From NCBI RefSeq assembly GCF_963678635.1, contig NC_087070.1:10576539-10640538 (forward strand): a stretch of DNA of 64,000 nucleotides. Direction: 5' to 3'. A program made the position numbers and the translations under genes. Source of the DNA: Symsagittifera roscoffensis. Its lineage: Eukaryota > Xenacoelomorpha > Acoela > Convolutidae. Positions 1 to 12,106 of the stretch are shown here, piece after piece. The number at the start of each line of letters is the position of its first letter. The stretch's first letter is position 1. Under the pieces are notes generated by a model that worked only from the letters and a program-made list of their open reading frames with translations, had not been told where the DNA came from and did no database searches.

Positions 1-390
1 AATAGTTTTCTCCAGAAGTTTTAACACTTTACAAATCAAAAAAGCTATCAAATATCTTGAACTGTTTCAGTTTTCATCGATTGCAGGAGTTCAAGTCAAG
101 TTTTTTGGCAGGAACTTTTTAAATTGATGAAAAGCCTAAGAGTCTGTTTAATTTTTTGCGAACCAATATCTCGCAAGCCCATTCAATCTTGTATACAACT
201 TGGAATATTTTAGGCATAAAGCTTGATAGCTTGCTTCCAAAACCTTTGAACTTTTTCGGGCTATTTTAGTCGTTCAGATTAACCTGATACCTTTTTGCAA
301 TCTAATTCCAGCCATTGAAACTTTATGAAATGTTTCAATGTTCCATGGCGTGATAGTTTGCTTCAAGAAGCCTAGTGTTTCTTAGACTAA
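1..390. other. Flank upstream of decayed RT element; nothing clear
   Basis: No open frame or structured repeat is visible. The stretch lies directly upstream of the first recognisable reverse-transcriptase block and is where the more N-terminal part of that element would be expected, so it is probably unrecognisably decayed element sequence. Confidence 0.3.
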
Positions 391-1800
391 TTGAAGCTAT
401 GCGAACCGCTTACTCTTAAAGTTATACAATCCATTGCTCTAATACCTTGCATTAAAAAGGGTGGGCCTGAAGGTATGGCAGTATATAGTAAAGCTATGTT
501 TTCTCTCATTAAACGACTGCGTGACCATGTTAAGCAGTTTTGGTTTGCAGATGACTCAGCTCCAGGTGAGAAACTTGAACAACTGAAGTCATGGTGGTAA
601 GCATTGAAAGAACTCGGACCGGAGTATGGATATTTGCCGAATGCTTCCAAGACGAACATTATTTTTGAACGTGAACACTTGGATTTTGCAGAGCGTGTTT
701 TCTCTGGAAGTGGTATAACAATTTTACCAGAGGGACACAAATTTTTGAGATACGCGATTGGCAGCAATGAATTCATTCAACAACATGTTCTCAAAACGTC
801 AGATGGTTAAATAAGTGAGTAAGAGCCACTCTCTGCTTTTGCAGCTTTTACTCATAGTTTCATGCCGAAATGGAATTATATGTTGAGAGTGACCGATTGT
901 AGCCCAGATGAAATTAAAAGAAATCTAAAAGTAAAACCAGAACACAGTTTTTGCCAAAGCTGACTGGTGGAGTATCACCAGGAGACATTGAAAGATCTGT
1001 ACTAGAGCTTCCGGCAAGACTGAGTGGTTTGAACATCATCAATCCAGAAACAGACGCCGCTCAAAATTTCAAAGACTCCGAGAAACTCTCTGTAAACCTC
1101 TTGTTGAGAATTTTTTGTCAATCGATAATGATTTAAACGGAGTTGCAAGTAGGCAAAAACGAGAGAACCTACTGATGTACAGAAGGAGAACGAACGACGC
1201 GCCGAAAGAAAAAAATGTGTTGTGTTGCAGCTGCTTTTCAGTACACCATACTCAACAAGAGCATTTGAACTGACTAACGAAAAAGGCGCGCCAACTTGGC
1301 TCACAAGGTTGCCGCTAGAAGAACATGGTTTTTTGTTGAGTAAAGCAGCGTTTAGGTATTCATTGTGCTTGCGATTTAATTGGCCGCTGAAAGATGTCCC
1401 CTCTCGCTAAGTTTGTGGAAAAACGTTCTCGGTTGAGAATTGCTTGTCTTGTCCTACTGGAGGCTTCCCAGCTAATCGGCATAATAAAGAGAGAGACATA
1501 AAAGCAGAAGAAATGATTCAATTTTGCTTAAATGTTGAAGTCGAACTTCATTTAGAGTGATTATCTGGCAAGCTTTGGGCTTTGATAACATTAATTAGTG
1601 GCGATGAAGGTTAGATTGATATTTCAGCCTATGGAGTCTGGGGAGACAGACTTGAGAACGCATTCTTCGATGAAAGAGTATTCAATGCTTGCGCCAAATC
1701 AAACACTTAAACCCTGGCAAGTATGTGCAAGAAACACGAAGTTAAAAAAAGAGATGCTATGGGCAAGGTATCAGAGAAGTTGAACATAGTTCATTCACAC
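391..1800 (+). pseudogene. Decayed reverse transcriptase of an R2/RLE-like non-LTR family (copy 1)
   Basis: Pieces in shifting frames line up in order with a non-LTR-type RT that has a second copy at 26802-29990. From left to right: a block ending in the catalytic motif FADD (around 545-560), a segment beginning LGPEYGYLPNASKT (around 610-655) that matches GPAFGYFREPSK of the second copy, an FMPKWNYMLR thumb-like block (around 860), then a C-terminal part containing GAPTWLTRLPLEEHGF (1284-1330), a Cys-His cluster with CVCGK-type spacing (around 1411-1460), RHNKERD (around 1478-1498) and a stretch reading LDISAYGVWG-like in another frame (around 1610). The CCHC cluster followed by RHN..RD resembles the C-terminal endonuclease region of RLE-type LINEs, though that assignment is inference. 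Numerous stops and frameshifts; no intact protein. The 5' part and any UTRs are not recognisable. Confidence 0.65.
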
Positions 1801-2126
1801 CTCTTGTTTTTTCTGCCACGTTTTACAAAAGATTTGCTTGGATGATCATTGACAAAAAATGAAATAATTTCTTATAGTCTTTCGTGGATAAGATGTCGTA
1901 TTAGATTTGCATTCTCAGATCCTCGATCATGCGTATCCGTGGATCCCGTTCATGTATCGGAGACCGAGGCATGATTGCATAGAGCAAAGATTTCTTGGAG
2001 CACGATCAATGGACATCAATTAGATTGCATGGATGTTTTTATTGGATATGTTTTATCTACTGTAGTTTAATCTCATTTGAAGTAACCACTACAGAATATG
2101 GATTTTGAGTTATGTTCAAGGGTACA
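1801..2126. other. Flank between RT remnant and giant LTR element
   Basis: Contains an imperfect GATC/CGATC-rich stretch (1915-2020) but no gene. It ends at the left LTR. No clear short direct duplication was found when the five bases left of 2127 were compared with those right of 20643. Confidence 0.3.
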
Positions 2127-2510
2127 CATAGAGTAATTTCGGATAGGGTACACCGTCTGCTCGTCACGCTATCTTATTTTCGGCCGGATAGATTCGTGCA
2201 ACTTTTTAGTCTAATACCGATCCTAATCTTACTCTTATATCTACTAGTCTCAGGGTGTTTAACTAGTCTCTGCTAGGCTCAAAAGATCTAGAGTATTCTG
2301 GCTTATTGCGATTGCTAAAGTTCTCTTGGAGAGGTAACTATTTTCTAAGTTAAATTCAAATCTCTCTGGTGCTGAAGTTAGAAGTAATTTCAGCACTTAC
2401 AAATAAGAGGGTTGTTAGTTAGATGGATTGTGATTGGTTAATATTAAATATTTTATTGAGATAAAATATCCAATTAACCAATAATAAATATAGTTAATAT
2501 CTGGTTCCAC
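2127..2510 (-). repeat. 3' LTR of the giant element
   Basis: 384 bp, shares its whole length with 20259-20643. Landmarks common to both: CATAGAGTAATTTCGGATA at the left edge, TTAACTAGTCTCTGCTAGGC in the middle, and GGTTCCAC at the right edge. By eye roughly nine in ten positions agree, implying an old insertion. The edges are not the usual TG...CA on the plus strand. The purine-rich tract expected just inside is weak. Confidence 0.88.
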
Positions 2511-4100
2511 CCATCCGGGGTTTACAGAGTTTTGAATCTTAGATCTTCTATCTGTAATGAAGGATGGATGTTGGTCGTTGTTATTTGGCAAGCATCATTT
2601 ACTGTTTTTTTCTTGGAGGACAAAGCTCCTGGAAATTGGAGTCATCGATAGGAAGTTGTTAGTTATCGTTTGACAAAAACTATGACGGTCAACGAAATCA
2701 ATTTGATTTCAAGTTGGTTTGCTATGATCGTCTGTTTTTGATTGGTTGTGGAAAACTGTGTTTCGATCTGGTTTGGGAATGGCGTGAAGATCGTGTTTGG
2801 AGGGGATGCCTTGTAACTCGGATCTGTACGTATACTTGAACATCGAGGTGGCCAATGGTCTGATTCAATGAATTCCTTTTCTGCGAAGTCAAGTCGTACT
2901 CTAAATCCTTTATGAGTCGTGATTGTGAGCGGCATGTCAGTTGTATTTATCCATTCTGTAGGTTGAGTGTGATGGGGTCGTCTAGTCCTTGGATGCTCGT
3001 TTTTTTGTGGTTGTTCGTGATCTATGTACTGCATATTATAATTTACATTTTATAAAGTTTTGTTAATTCTATTTTTTATTTATGATTTTGATTAATTGTT
3101 TTCGCAAAAGCGTTTTAGTTTTAGTTCAGTTATTTTTAAGAGTTACTCACACTTGAGTATCTCTTGTCAAAAATAGTGATGTGGTCACAAATTGTGGATG
3201 TAGCACGGTGGGTTAGGCCGGCTATAGAGCATACTCAGGACGTCCTCTGGTGGGTTAGGCCAGGAAGGGGAGTATGATTTCGTGCTGGTTTTTTAAGGGG
3301 TCCTGTTTTGTGTTAACTTTTTTGTTATAATATTTTTTGTTTTTATTTTTTGTTTCGTTGATTGTGTCTTTTTTTCAAAAATCAAGTTGTTTTTGGTTTG
3401 GGTTTGTCTTGCGACTTTTTGGTGTTTTATTGTTTCTTTTTTAGACTTGGTAATAGTCATTAAAAGAATAAATTATCCAGTTTTAAGCTGGTTTAATCCG
3501 GTTTGGGTACCATGGGTTTTCTTTTCTTAGTCATGCTGTTACTTTATGGTTTATGATGTTTAGTAAGCTGCGTTGGTTAGTTTGGTTATTATATAATTCC
3601 ATTCCAACCGGGTTAAAGGAAAAGTGGAAACTTGTTATTGCTTGTTTGAGTTGTTGTTAGTGCAAACTTAAAACTTGAGTTCATTATTTTAAACAATTCT
3701 TCGTGGGCGAGCTGTGCGATTGTGGATAGAATTTCTGTGCGTTTAAACAAAAGTTATAGAAAAGGCTAGTACTGCATTTCATTTGTATGAATTTACTGCT
3801 TTTAAGGCTAAATTTCACTGCTTTTGGGGTTGCGAATTAATTTTCATCGTATTTTAAGTTTACTACATTTGGGGAAATAATTTAGAAATGAATTTACTAC
3901 ATTGAATTATTTTTTACTGCATCATTTAGTGCTGCTGGTTTAATAGTGTTTAAAATGGAAAACAGAGTTTATATTTTTATTTGTCTTTTCTTGTTTTGAA
4001 GGTGATCGTGATGTGAAGACTAAAGATAATACTAATTACTGAATAAAATTGTTAGTTCTATTTTGGACTAGTTAGTTTGAAAATTATTAAATTCATAAAT
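2511..4100 (-). other. 3' non-coding part of the giant element with one short ORF
   Basis: Between the last gene and the 3' LTR. A 123-codon ORF at 3034-2663 is rich in Pro, Thr and charged residues and ends in a hydrophobic stretch; I do not recognise it and cannot tell it from chance. Around 3206-3265 the phrase GGTGGGTTAGGCC occurs twice 48 bp apart. At 3780-3930 the phrase TTTACTGC/TTTACTACATT recurs several times. No other gene visible. Confidence 0.4.
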
Positions 4101-5763
4101 ACCTTTAGTCGTCTGGGAAAAAGCCGTGAGGGAAAATGTCGTGAATAGCGTCTGAGGTAGTTAGTAGTTTTGCTAGTATGCGTATTATACTTCTAGTTTG
4201 CAGCAGTGACCAAAGCAATTGCAGTGCTTTTATTGTTTTTAGTTCTTCGGTGCGTACTGCAAATTCATGAGGTGTAATCTGGATTAGATTATTTTATGAT
4301 TGTATTTAGTGTTATGGATGAATTCTAAAATGGGTACTTCTATGGGTTGAATATATTCATGCGGAATGATCAGAGGTCGGGATTCTTCGTCATTGAAGGT
4401 CTTTGTGAGGGGACAAAATATATACATTTGAGTGACGGGATCATAATTTTGGAGGATGCCTTGGAAGTTAGTGTTTTTAATGCAATACGTGAAGTTTAGA
4501 AAAAATGGTAGCTGTATCTGGAATTAATGAACTGAAATCTGTGGTGAGGTTGTCGTCATGGTGTGTGTAAATGAAAATGATTTTGGATAAAGCGATATTA
4601 AGTTTAAGTATGTGTTTGCTTAGTTCTCAACATGATGTCGTGTGAGCAGTGCAAATCGCGCTCTTTTGGTGTCAGGAAGTGAAAGGTTAGTGAAATGTTT
4701 GAAATTTTTCGTGAAAGGATTCATACGCTTGGATATCTGATAGTGCTTCTGAAATAATGTGATCATGCTTTTTATCTAGTATGTTAAGTGTGAATATGTA
4801 TGATGATTTAATAAAAAACTTTTCTGCGATTTGTGGATTTATCGTCGTCAAGAAATTGGTCTTTATTAGATCTGATGATGTTATGATCGTAATTATCAAT
4901 TGAGTAGTCGTTAGCGCGGAGTGCAGTGAATGTTTTTAGTAATTTCTTACATCCTACTTATGTAAATTGTCGGGGAGTGAGTGCTGTGGTTAATCTGAAT
5001 AATTCGTCTTTATTCCTTTCAATATCGATAGTGGTGTTATAGAGTCGTAGCGTAAGGGGGTTAGTGAAACTATAATAAGCTGTCCAATGAAGCGTGGGTA
5101 TTAATACATGTTCATCTACAAAGTGACGTGGTTCAGGGTTAGAGTCGGATTGATTTAGTGTATATTGGGGAAAAAAAGGTAGGGTTATTTGAAGAAAATT
5201 CGTAGTATTGGTGTGGTCTGGGTGGTTGATATATTCTCAGGCGGTTCCGGGTTTGGATGGGAATGGGTGATTTGGGAATTTACGTTTAAAAGTTCTATAA
5301 GCACGGTTAGTACTATTGGATGATTCTGTTGAAGTGGATGAATGAGCTAATGATGGAGTATAATCTGAAATTGGTGTGGGTGTTGGTGGATTTGATGATG
5401 TTATTGTTGATGATAATTGGTGAATAGTTGGAGTGTGGGGAGATAGCAATTGTTGTTGGAGTGTTATAAAATTACCTAGTTCTTCGAAATTTGAATGTTG
5501 TCGGGGGAGTTGTTGGTGGAGCGTTCATTATTGAATGGGGAGTATGTTGGGGTTACTTGAGAAGGAATGTAGGGAGATGTGTGTTGGCTATGGGATTGTA
5601 TAGGTCGGAAAGGGGGTTTTGGGAAGGTTGTTCAGCTGGTCGGGGTATGTGTAGAAGGGGATAATTCGGAATCGGCGAACTCTTCGGGGGTTTCAATATC
5701 AGAATTATTGAATTGTGAAATTGTTGTATAAATTGTGATATCTGAGTTAGTGTCAGAATTCAT
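4100..5763 (-). pseudogene. Unrecognised gene downstream of env in the giant element
   Basis: Starts with an ATG at 5763-5761 that overlaps the TGA ending the env tail (ATGA on the minus strand), a stop-start arrangement that suggests coupled reinitiation. The first 150 or so codons are rich in Ser, Thr, Pro and Asn (pieces at 5763-5640 and 5449-5237). A more ordinary-looking protein then follows in alternating frames, including a 70-codon piece at 4899-4687 (begins MIITIITSSDLIKTNFL). Several stops and frameshifts break it between 5640 and 4100. No motif gives a function; it could be an accessory viral-type protein. Coding character is inferred from long stop-poor stretches that hand over from one frame to the next. 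Confidence 0.45.
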
Positions 5764-8566
5764 GCCTGATGATGTTTTAGCTTGTGGTGAATCAGGTGGC
5801 GGAAAAGCAAAAAGTGGGATAATAGGGAGTGGATTTTGGAGGTTGGCAGGATGGGAGTTTGATCGGTGGAGTGATCCAACTTGTCTGCTCCTCGTGGGCT
5901 AAAAAAATGATAATTTTGAGACTGAAAAGTGGTGGTATGGGGCTGTTCAATGATTTGTTTGTATGTATCGTCAATTGGAGGTTGTTGTGTCACTATATGT
6001 TGGATTGGGCTTTGTATGTAGCTGGGTCTTAATTTTCGAGTGTTTGTGATTGCTAAGTTTCAAAAATTTCGTGAGACTAAAGATAATAGATGATTATGAT
6101 GTAGATTTGGCAAATGGGGTGCCGTAGGTAATGCGTTTGTATTATTATTTGAGTCATCGTATGTGTTGGGATTTGTTGACAGTTTTGTATTATATTCTTT
6201 AATTTGTTCATCTAGGAGGATTTTAATTATTGATGATGAAAATATTCCAAAAAATCCTGCAAATAATATGCGTGCTACGCTGGTTTGTCGGTTTACTTGT
6301 GTTTGTATTGCCTATGTGTTATAGATTCCTTTTAGTAATGAGAAAAGAAATCCAATAAAATTAAGCATTGCGTATAAGATAGTCAATCTTTCTAAGATGT
6401 AATATGGCCATCCTAGAAAGGCTAAAACTTCGTTTTTGAGATTTACAAAACTAAAAACATTGTTGGTGATATATCTTGTGGTCGATATTTTTCACCGTTT
6501 AAATATATGTAATCTTTGATATCTTTAAAATATCATATGCGTAAATATCTGAAAATCCTGCTGTTTCTGCAAGTTTTTGTAAATTTTGGTCTCTTGATTG
6601 TCGTTGTATAGTGTCCATTTGTGTTAGTAGATCTTGAAACTGTTGTGTTCTAATGTGATGTTGTATATCGGATTTAGAATATATACCGATTGATTGTAAA
6701 TCGATATTTGGGTTGCGAGCAATAGCTCGAATGCTTTCTGGTGAAAACTTTTTTAGTGGCTGCATGAGTGTAGGGTATGGTGTAATTAGACAGAAATTTT
6801 CTTCGTCAGGGCTTACTTGTACGACGTTGTGGCTATTTTCTGATCCACATGGGACTGCGGTGTCCCAAAAATATGTTCGTCTTGAAAGTGTATCAACAAA
6901 ATGTACTTTAATTTTGTAGAATATGGGGATTCTTTTGTGACAACGTTTGTCCTCAAAAACATATAGTGGTGATACTTTTTTGGTGCAAGTATAAAACCAT
7001 AAAATGTTTCCTTCACAGTCAAGTAAATTTGATCTGTTTCCGGATAACAAGTATCCTGCGTATGGTATTTTTAGAACTGCTAATGCGAGTGGTTGTAGAA
7101 TTTGTGTTCTTTCTAATTCGCATAATTGGTGGAGTATTTCTAATTCAGAAAGTGACATTTCTTGGAAAATTCTACTAATTGTGTAGTCTAATTTCAAATC
7201 TAAGTGAATTTCATAATGTATTGCGCCAAAATAAGTACTGTTCATTAATGATACTTCTTGTAAACGTGTGCTTTCACTGTCGTATGGTTCTAGTCTTCCA
7301 CCAGGATTTCCTGCGTTTTTGCGGAGGTTCACTGGGATGTATGATGTATCTTCGTTTATTAGGTGATGTTGTTCATAGGGGTCAAATTTTGTTTTTCCAG
7401 TGGTCATGTGGAAACCTTCGTCGTATTCAACAAGTATTTCGGAGTATTGTGTTTTGTAGAGTGGGTTTTTGTAATTACACTCAAATTCTGTTTCGTGATA
7501 TATTTGAAAACGTGTCAATTTATTTTCTATATTATGGATGTTTCTAAATTTAGTACTTCTTCTTTGAGTTGGGTTTACTTTTTCAAATGGGATTGATTCA
7601 GTAAAATTTTTTTGATGAAATTTAATCATTCTAGCGTGTATTCTTGCGACTTGGATAACTGTGCAGGTTTCTTCAGGAAACTATACTATGGTTGCTTGTG
7701 TGCGTGTTGTAGGATCACAATATCCTTGGTCATTTTTGCAAGGAAGTCAAATGCTGTGATAAAGGATTGTGCCGTCTTTTAAATCTCGTGTTAGTTGTAC
7801 TTTTTCAAGTTGTATTTTCCAATCAAAAAACATCATTTCTTAATATCCTTTATTTTTTGTATCTGCTTTGCAGTTTGAGAGATCATTGATACCTATTTGT
7901 GGTATCCAGTGTTTATCCTGTAGATCGTATGTCAGTCTTCCGTGTGTTCCATTAAAGGGGAAATTTCTGTCTAGTCTAATGTGACCTTGGTGTTTTTCAT
8001 GTTCTGCTTGATGTGCTAAGTCTGGGAAAACTTGAAAATTTACAAGTTTTCTATTTGTTCCTTCGTTTTGTGTTAAGTTTAATCGTCTAAGTTCATTCTT
8101 ACAATCTTGAGGGCTAAGATGTAGTAATCTTTCTATATTACTCTGATAGAAAGATTCGTGGTCTAATCGGTTTTTAGTTCCGTTTGAGACTTGCGAGCAA
8201 TGTACTTTCTTTTCGGAAAATGTTGCTGTAAACTTGAATCCTGTTAATGTTGTTGATCGGGCTTTTGAGTAAAGAGTGTTGCTATTACATTTGTGCTTTC
8301 TATAGCTTGTGGTTCTGACTCGCATTGTGTTACTTGGTTTATAGCGTATTTGTGTAGTGTTTTTTGTTCGTTGTCTTCACAATCATACTGTGTTACTAAT
8401 AAATCTTGAGGTCCTGTACGAGAGGATGGATTTGTATGTTGTTTGGAAAAAATTAGAAAAAGATGTGTTGAAACGTAGATATCTTTAAAATATACATGTG
8501 TATGATAATCCGAAGTATGGGTTATAAAATGTGATATATCCAATTGTGTTTTTAGTGTATCTATCG
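5760..8566 (-). pseudogene. Envelope-like glycoprotein gene (env) of the giant element, frameshifted
   Basis: Reading on the minus strand, successive ORF pieces at 8543-8244, 8325-7840, 7629-6499 and 5993-5760 describe one secreted/membrane protein of roughly 900 codons. The largest piece (376 codons, 7629-6499) has many paired Cys residues, N-glycosylation sequons (for example NRS, NST) and the phrase CEGNILWFYTC. After it, 6440-6210 encodes two strongly hydrophobic segments suited to a membrane anchor, followed by a Pro/His/Thr-rich tail ending at 5760. This order (Cys-rich ectodomain, anchor, tail) and the position after pol are those of an envelope gene; family membership is inference. 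Breaks: a frameshift near 8290, a stop near 7840, further stops at 7670 and 6480, and shifts in the anchor region. The end of the tail overlaps the next gene as ATGA. Confidence 0.62.
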
Positions 8567-8939
8567 TATTTATATATTACTTCAGTTGTTATAAATGGAG
8601 GAGGTAGTGATTGAGCTGTTATGTTTGGTGGACTTAGGGGAAAAGGGTGTTGAACAATATTATTAAGTTTGACTGTGATTTCAAATTTTAATTGGAGACT
8701 GTTTTGTTGAAGTATTTGAATGTTATGTTCTCGGATATCTTCGTGAATATCTTGTCTATATTGTAATCTATTAAGCGCCCAACTACGGAGTCGGTTACTT
8801 TCTTGATGTTGTCCAAATAGTGGGGGAGGTGCTCTGAAAGTATTCCTATCTAATCGTAAAGGGATATTTGACGATGATTGTTCTCGGTATCTAGCGTCGA
8901 GGTTGTTTGGAAAATTTGAAGGAAAAAGTGTTGGTGAGA

Positions 8940-9600
8940 CTTGACTTATTGATGGTGTTGATGGAAGTGAGAGTTTTCTGGTAATGATAATAGTGTTGTA
9001 TCAGAAGAAATATATATTGGTTCATTTACTATATTCGGTTCACCTTGAGTATATGAGTGTGTTGTCCAATATGGTGGTCGTTCTGTAGTGTCTGGGGGAT
9101 TAAAAGGGTTTTCTCGGATTTGTTGTGATGTTGGGGTTGAACCTAGGTAATCTGAGGGTATATTTGAGGTGCTATGTTGTGAAAAAATTGTGGGAGTTTC
9201 TGGTAGTGTACTGCTTGAAAGTTCTGAGGTAGTTGGTGTTGGTGATTGAGGTATATCAAAATGAACTCTGGGGGTTTGAAAATTTCTATTTCTTCGCGGA
9301 TGTATAATTTGTCTATGTATCTCAGATGTATTTTGATTTTGGTTAATATGTCTGGACTCGGTTGAGGTCGTGTTGCAAGTTGGGATATAAGTTATATGTT
9401 GGTTCACTTAAAGATGCTTGTCGATGAACTGGCTCTAGTGGTTCTGATAAGCGTGCGTGTCGTTCTTCAAAGGTGTATCGATTGTCTTGAAAAGAAATGC
9501 GTGTTGATGGTTGGGGATTGTTTGTATTTGTAGGTGTTATTGGACTTTCTTGGGATGTGGTTGGTAAGGGCTGGTTTGGTGGTGGTTGACTAGCAATTTT
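8940..9600 (-). pseudogene. Pro/Ser/Thr-rich ORF upstream of env
   Basis: The longest piece (9407-8946, 153 codons) is low in hydrophobic residues and rich in Pro, Ser, Thr, Gln and Asn, with phrases such as SPTPTTSELSSS. A similar Pro-rich stretch in another frame precedes it (9600-9410), so the original protein was probably above 200 residues. It lies between the two tiny membrane ORFs and env. Such composition suits a disordered or heavily O-glycosylated (mucin-like) region and might be the N-terminal part of the envelope precursor rather than a separate protein. No function can be assigned. Confidence 0.45.
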
Positions 9601-9617
9601 GGAAAGTTATCTAAATT

Positions 9618-9812
9618 TTAATTTTTACTGGAAAATTTGTGTTTATTATAATATTCTTGAATAAAAAGTATCAAGAGAATAGTTGCTAGGGCAAAGGTGA
9701 CTATTGCCTTTTTTATACATTTGCACATTGTCATGATGAGGGAGATTAAAAGTGTCAGGAAAATTATGAATAAAAGAAAAATATCTGTTCGAGTGAAAAT
9801 AGTTCGTATCAT
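9618..9812 (-). CDS. 64-residue membrane protein with two hydrophobic segments
   Basis: Intact ORF in the giant element. Residues 11-30 (IFLLFIIFLTLLISLIM...) and about 36-52 are hydrophobic, separated by a short loop with two Cys and several Lys (MCKCIKKA). The C-terminus is polar and basic. It starts nine bases after the end of the preceding small ORF (10052-9822), so the two look like a pair. Size and hairpin topology resemble virus-encoded small membrane proteins (viroporin-like), but that is analogy only. In this AT-rich DNA a hydrophobic ORF can also arise by chance. Confidence 0.4.
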   Translation of the reverse strand: MIRTIFTRTDIFLLFIIFLTLLISLIMTMCKCIKKAIVTFALATILLILFIQEYYNKHKFSSKN

Positions 9813-9821
9813 TTAGATAGA

Positions 9822-10052
9822 TTATACGTATTCGTACCTGTAGATGTGGTCAAGGATTTGGAAGAGTTGGAGATATATTTCAAATAGGGAATAGAAAATA
9901 TTTAAAAAATTGCAAAAAATTATAGAAATTATTATTATTAATTCAAAAGTTTCAATGAAAAAGTATATCAAAAGTTGAAATAGATTGAAACATTTTGTGA
10001 AGAGGTTTAGAAGTTTTTGTTTTATTTGATCAACTGTTATGGAAAGAAGCAT
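9822..10052 (-). CDS. 76-residue very hydrophobic ORF
   Basis: Intact ORF lying after pol and just before the 64-residue membrane ORF. After about 22 residues, nearly all remaining positions are Phe, Ile, Leu or Tyr (for example ELIIIISIIFCNFLNIFYSL), giving one long or two short membrane spans, with an acidic/aromatic C-terminus. No homologue is recognised. It could be a signal/anchor fragment or a stand-alone small membrane protein. Confidence is limited by the AT-rich base composition, which favours such residues. Confidence 0.33.
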   Translation of the reverse strand: MLLSITVDQIKQKLLNLFTKCFNLFQLLIYFFIETFELIIIISIIFCNFLNIFYSLFEIYLQLFQILDHIYRYEYV

Positions 10053-10109
10053 TTAAGAAGTGATTCGTTCGTCGAATATTTTTTAAAGTTTTGAGGCGAA
10101 ATTCAAGTG

Positions 10110-10640
10110 TGGTCGGATTATTTATTGATTTTTTGACAACTGGGTTGAGTTTTGTCAAAAATTGTTGAGGGCTATATTTTCGGTGTTTGGGAGGTCTTCA
10201 TAGTATTGTTTTCGTTTGTTGAATAAATGGGGGTATCTTTGAGATACTTGTACTTTAGGCCAAATGATCATGGGTCTCTTTTACTTTAGGCTAATTTGCT
10301 AAGGAACTAGAATTAACTAGAATTGATCGAGGTTATTTTCAGTATGTTTTTACAGAAATGTGAAGGTGTAAAGTGATTTAAAAGAATGTTTACCTTAATC
10401 TTAAATCAAGGTTGTTTCTGAAATTCAACTTTCTTTAATATTTTAGATTGTGGGATGAAAGTTTTGGTTGACTTCTAAGACGTGATGATTCTCTATGTTC
10501 GGGTTTTTGTTGTTGATCCTGTTGTAAAATTTTTTCTGTTAATTTTCTACTTTTTCTTTCTTTTTGGGGTATTTTTTGTTCTGGTGTGTTTGATCTTTGA
10601 GGGTCTATATTTTGCTGTTGAATTGTTTTTGTATTTTTGG
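10110..10640 (-). other. Pol 3' tail and spacer before the small membrane ORFs
   Basis: 10640-10440 still reads as a Gln/Asn/Lys-rich tail after the integrase C-terminal region, in a broken frame. 10440-10110 shows no ORF. A splice acceptor or internal promoter for the downstream genes would be expected here; none can be named from sequence alone. Confidence 0.35.
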
Positions 10641-11900
10641 TAGTATTAACGTTTTGGTTTTGTTCTATTTGTGGGTTATTTTGAACAATGTGTAAACCTG
10701 TGAAAGAATATAATTGAGTTCATTCGCGAAGTGCGTATTCCTTTGGATAATAAGGTAAAAGGTTGTAACGGTGTTGTATGATTTCCTTCTTGCTGGAGTA
10801 AGTAAGTTTGTATGTTACTTCAGTAGGTTTATCAATTATTTGGTATGGTCCTTTTCGAAGTGGTGGTAATTTTTTGGATATTCCTTTTTGTATTTAAGTT
10901 AGGTATTAAAACAAATGTTCCAATTTTTAAGTCTGTGGCTGGCATGAATTGTGAATTAATTTTTGGTTATTTATATTTTGCCGTTGTAACAATTGTTTTG
11001 TTACTTTTTGGTAGACTTCATTGTGTTTTTTATCTCTTTTTAAAATCCATTCGGTATGTGTACCGGAAGCTAATTTCGAAATTTGTGGATGATGAAAATG
11101 GTCTTCATTATGTGTGTGTAAGGGTAGGTTATAAAAAATTGAATATTATTTTGGTTGACAAAAACCTTGTGCATTTTTATGAGCGTTTGCTGTAAACATG
11201 ATTGGTTTTTGTGGCTTGTGATTAAAAACAATTTCGTATGGTGACATTCCTAAAGTTGTTGTGATTTGTGAATTATAGGATATTGGGAACAACTTTACAT
11301 CTGTTGACCATTCAGTGTATCTTGTATCATTTCAATTAATGATGCATCTAAGATTTTCTTGTAGTGAACGATTCATACCTTCGACTAATCCATTTGTCCA
11401 AGGTGCATGAGATATACGTGGTTTTGTTTAATATTATATAGGTGGCATAATGTGATGATTTCGTTGTTAATGATTTCTGTTCCATTATCTGTGACTAGTA
11501 TTTCTGGTAGTCCGAATTTAGCTATCCAATGTTCATAAAGTGTTGTGTATGCGTAATAAGCATTACAATGTGGTACTGGGTTGAGTACTACCTAGTGTGT
11601 AAATGCATCAACAATTACCATAATATAAGAATTTCCTTCGGAGGATGGTGAAATTGGTCCTGTAGTGTCGAATGAAATTCTATGATTGAAATATAGACTT
11701 TGTCCTTTAAAATCTTGTTTTGTTGCTATTTACTTTTTGTTTTGGATAAGGTTTATTTAAATGACATATTATGCAATCGTTGCATAATACTTTAATCCAA
11801 ATTGGTGCATTTAGGAAGTAAAAATTTTGTGTAAATTTTGAATATGTTTTTTTTTCTGATCCTTAGTGTCCTTTTGTATGTTGTGTATGGGATATGTTAA
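10640..11900 (-). pseudogene. Integrase domain of the giant element's pol
   Basis: The C-terminus of the 104-codon ORF 12177-11863 enters an HHCC zinc domain (H-x3-H near 11890, C-x2-C near 11780). The catalytic core follows on the minus strand: an Asp in SFDTTGP near 11680, the VTDNGTE Asp near 11500, and the Glu of GLVEGMN near 11375, so all three DDE residues are still encoded. A C-terminal GPY-type motif is visible near 10840. The frame is broken by a stop near 11590, a shift near 11420 and many changes beyond 11350. In an intact element this domain inserts the cDNA into the genome; here it cannot be made whole. Confidence 0.72.
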
Positions 11901-12106
11901 ATGCTATCAGCATCATGCTGAGGGGGAGACAGGGTACTTTAAAATCGGGTGTTTGATATTCTAAAAGGTCTGTAATTTCATTAATAGTTGTATTATTGTA
12001 TTTTCTAAAGAATCGGAGGAGTGTTTTATTTCCTAATGGTGTGGTATCAGCCTTTGTTGGTTTTGTTTTATACTTGTGCCATGATTTGAGTTGTCGAATT
12101 ACGGGA

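Noticed and set aside
6713-7596. Plus-strand ORFs of 60-122 codons
   Set aside because: They are shadows of the minus-strand envelope-like gene; their Phe/Val/Cys-rich text is the complement of its codons.
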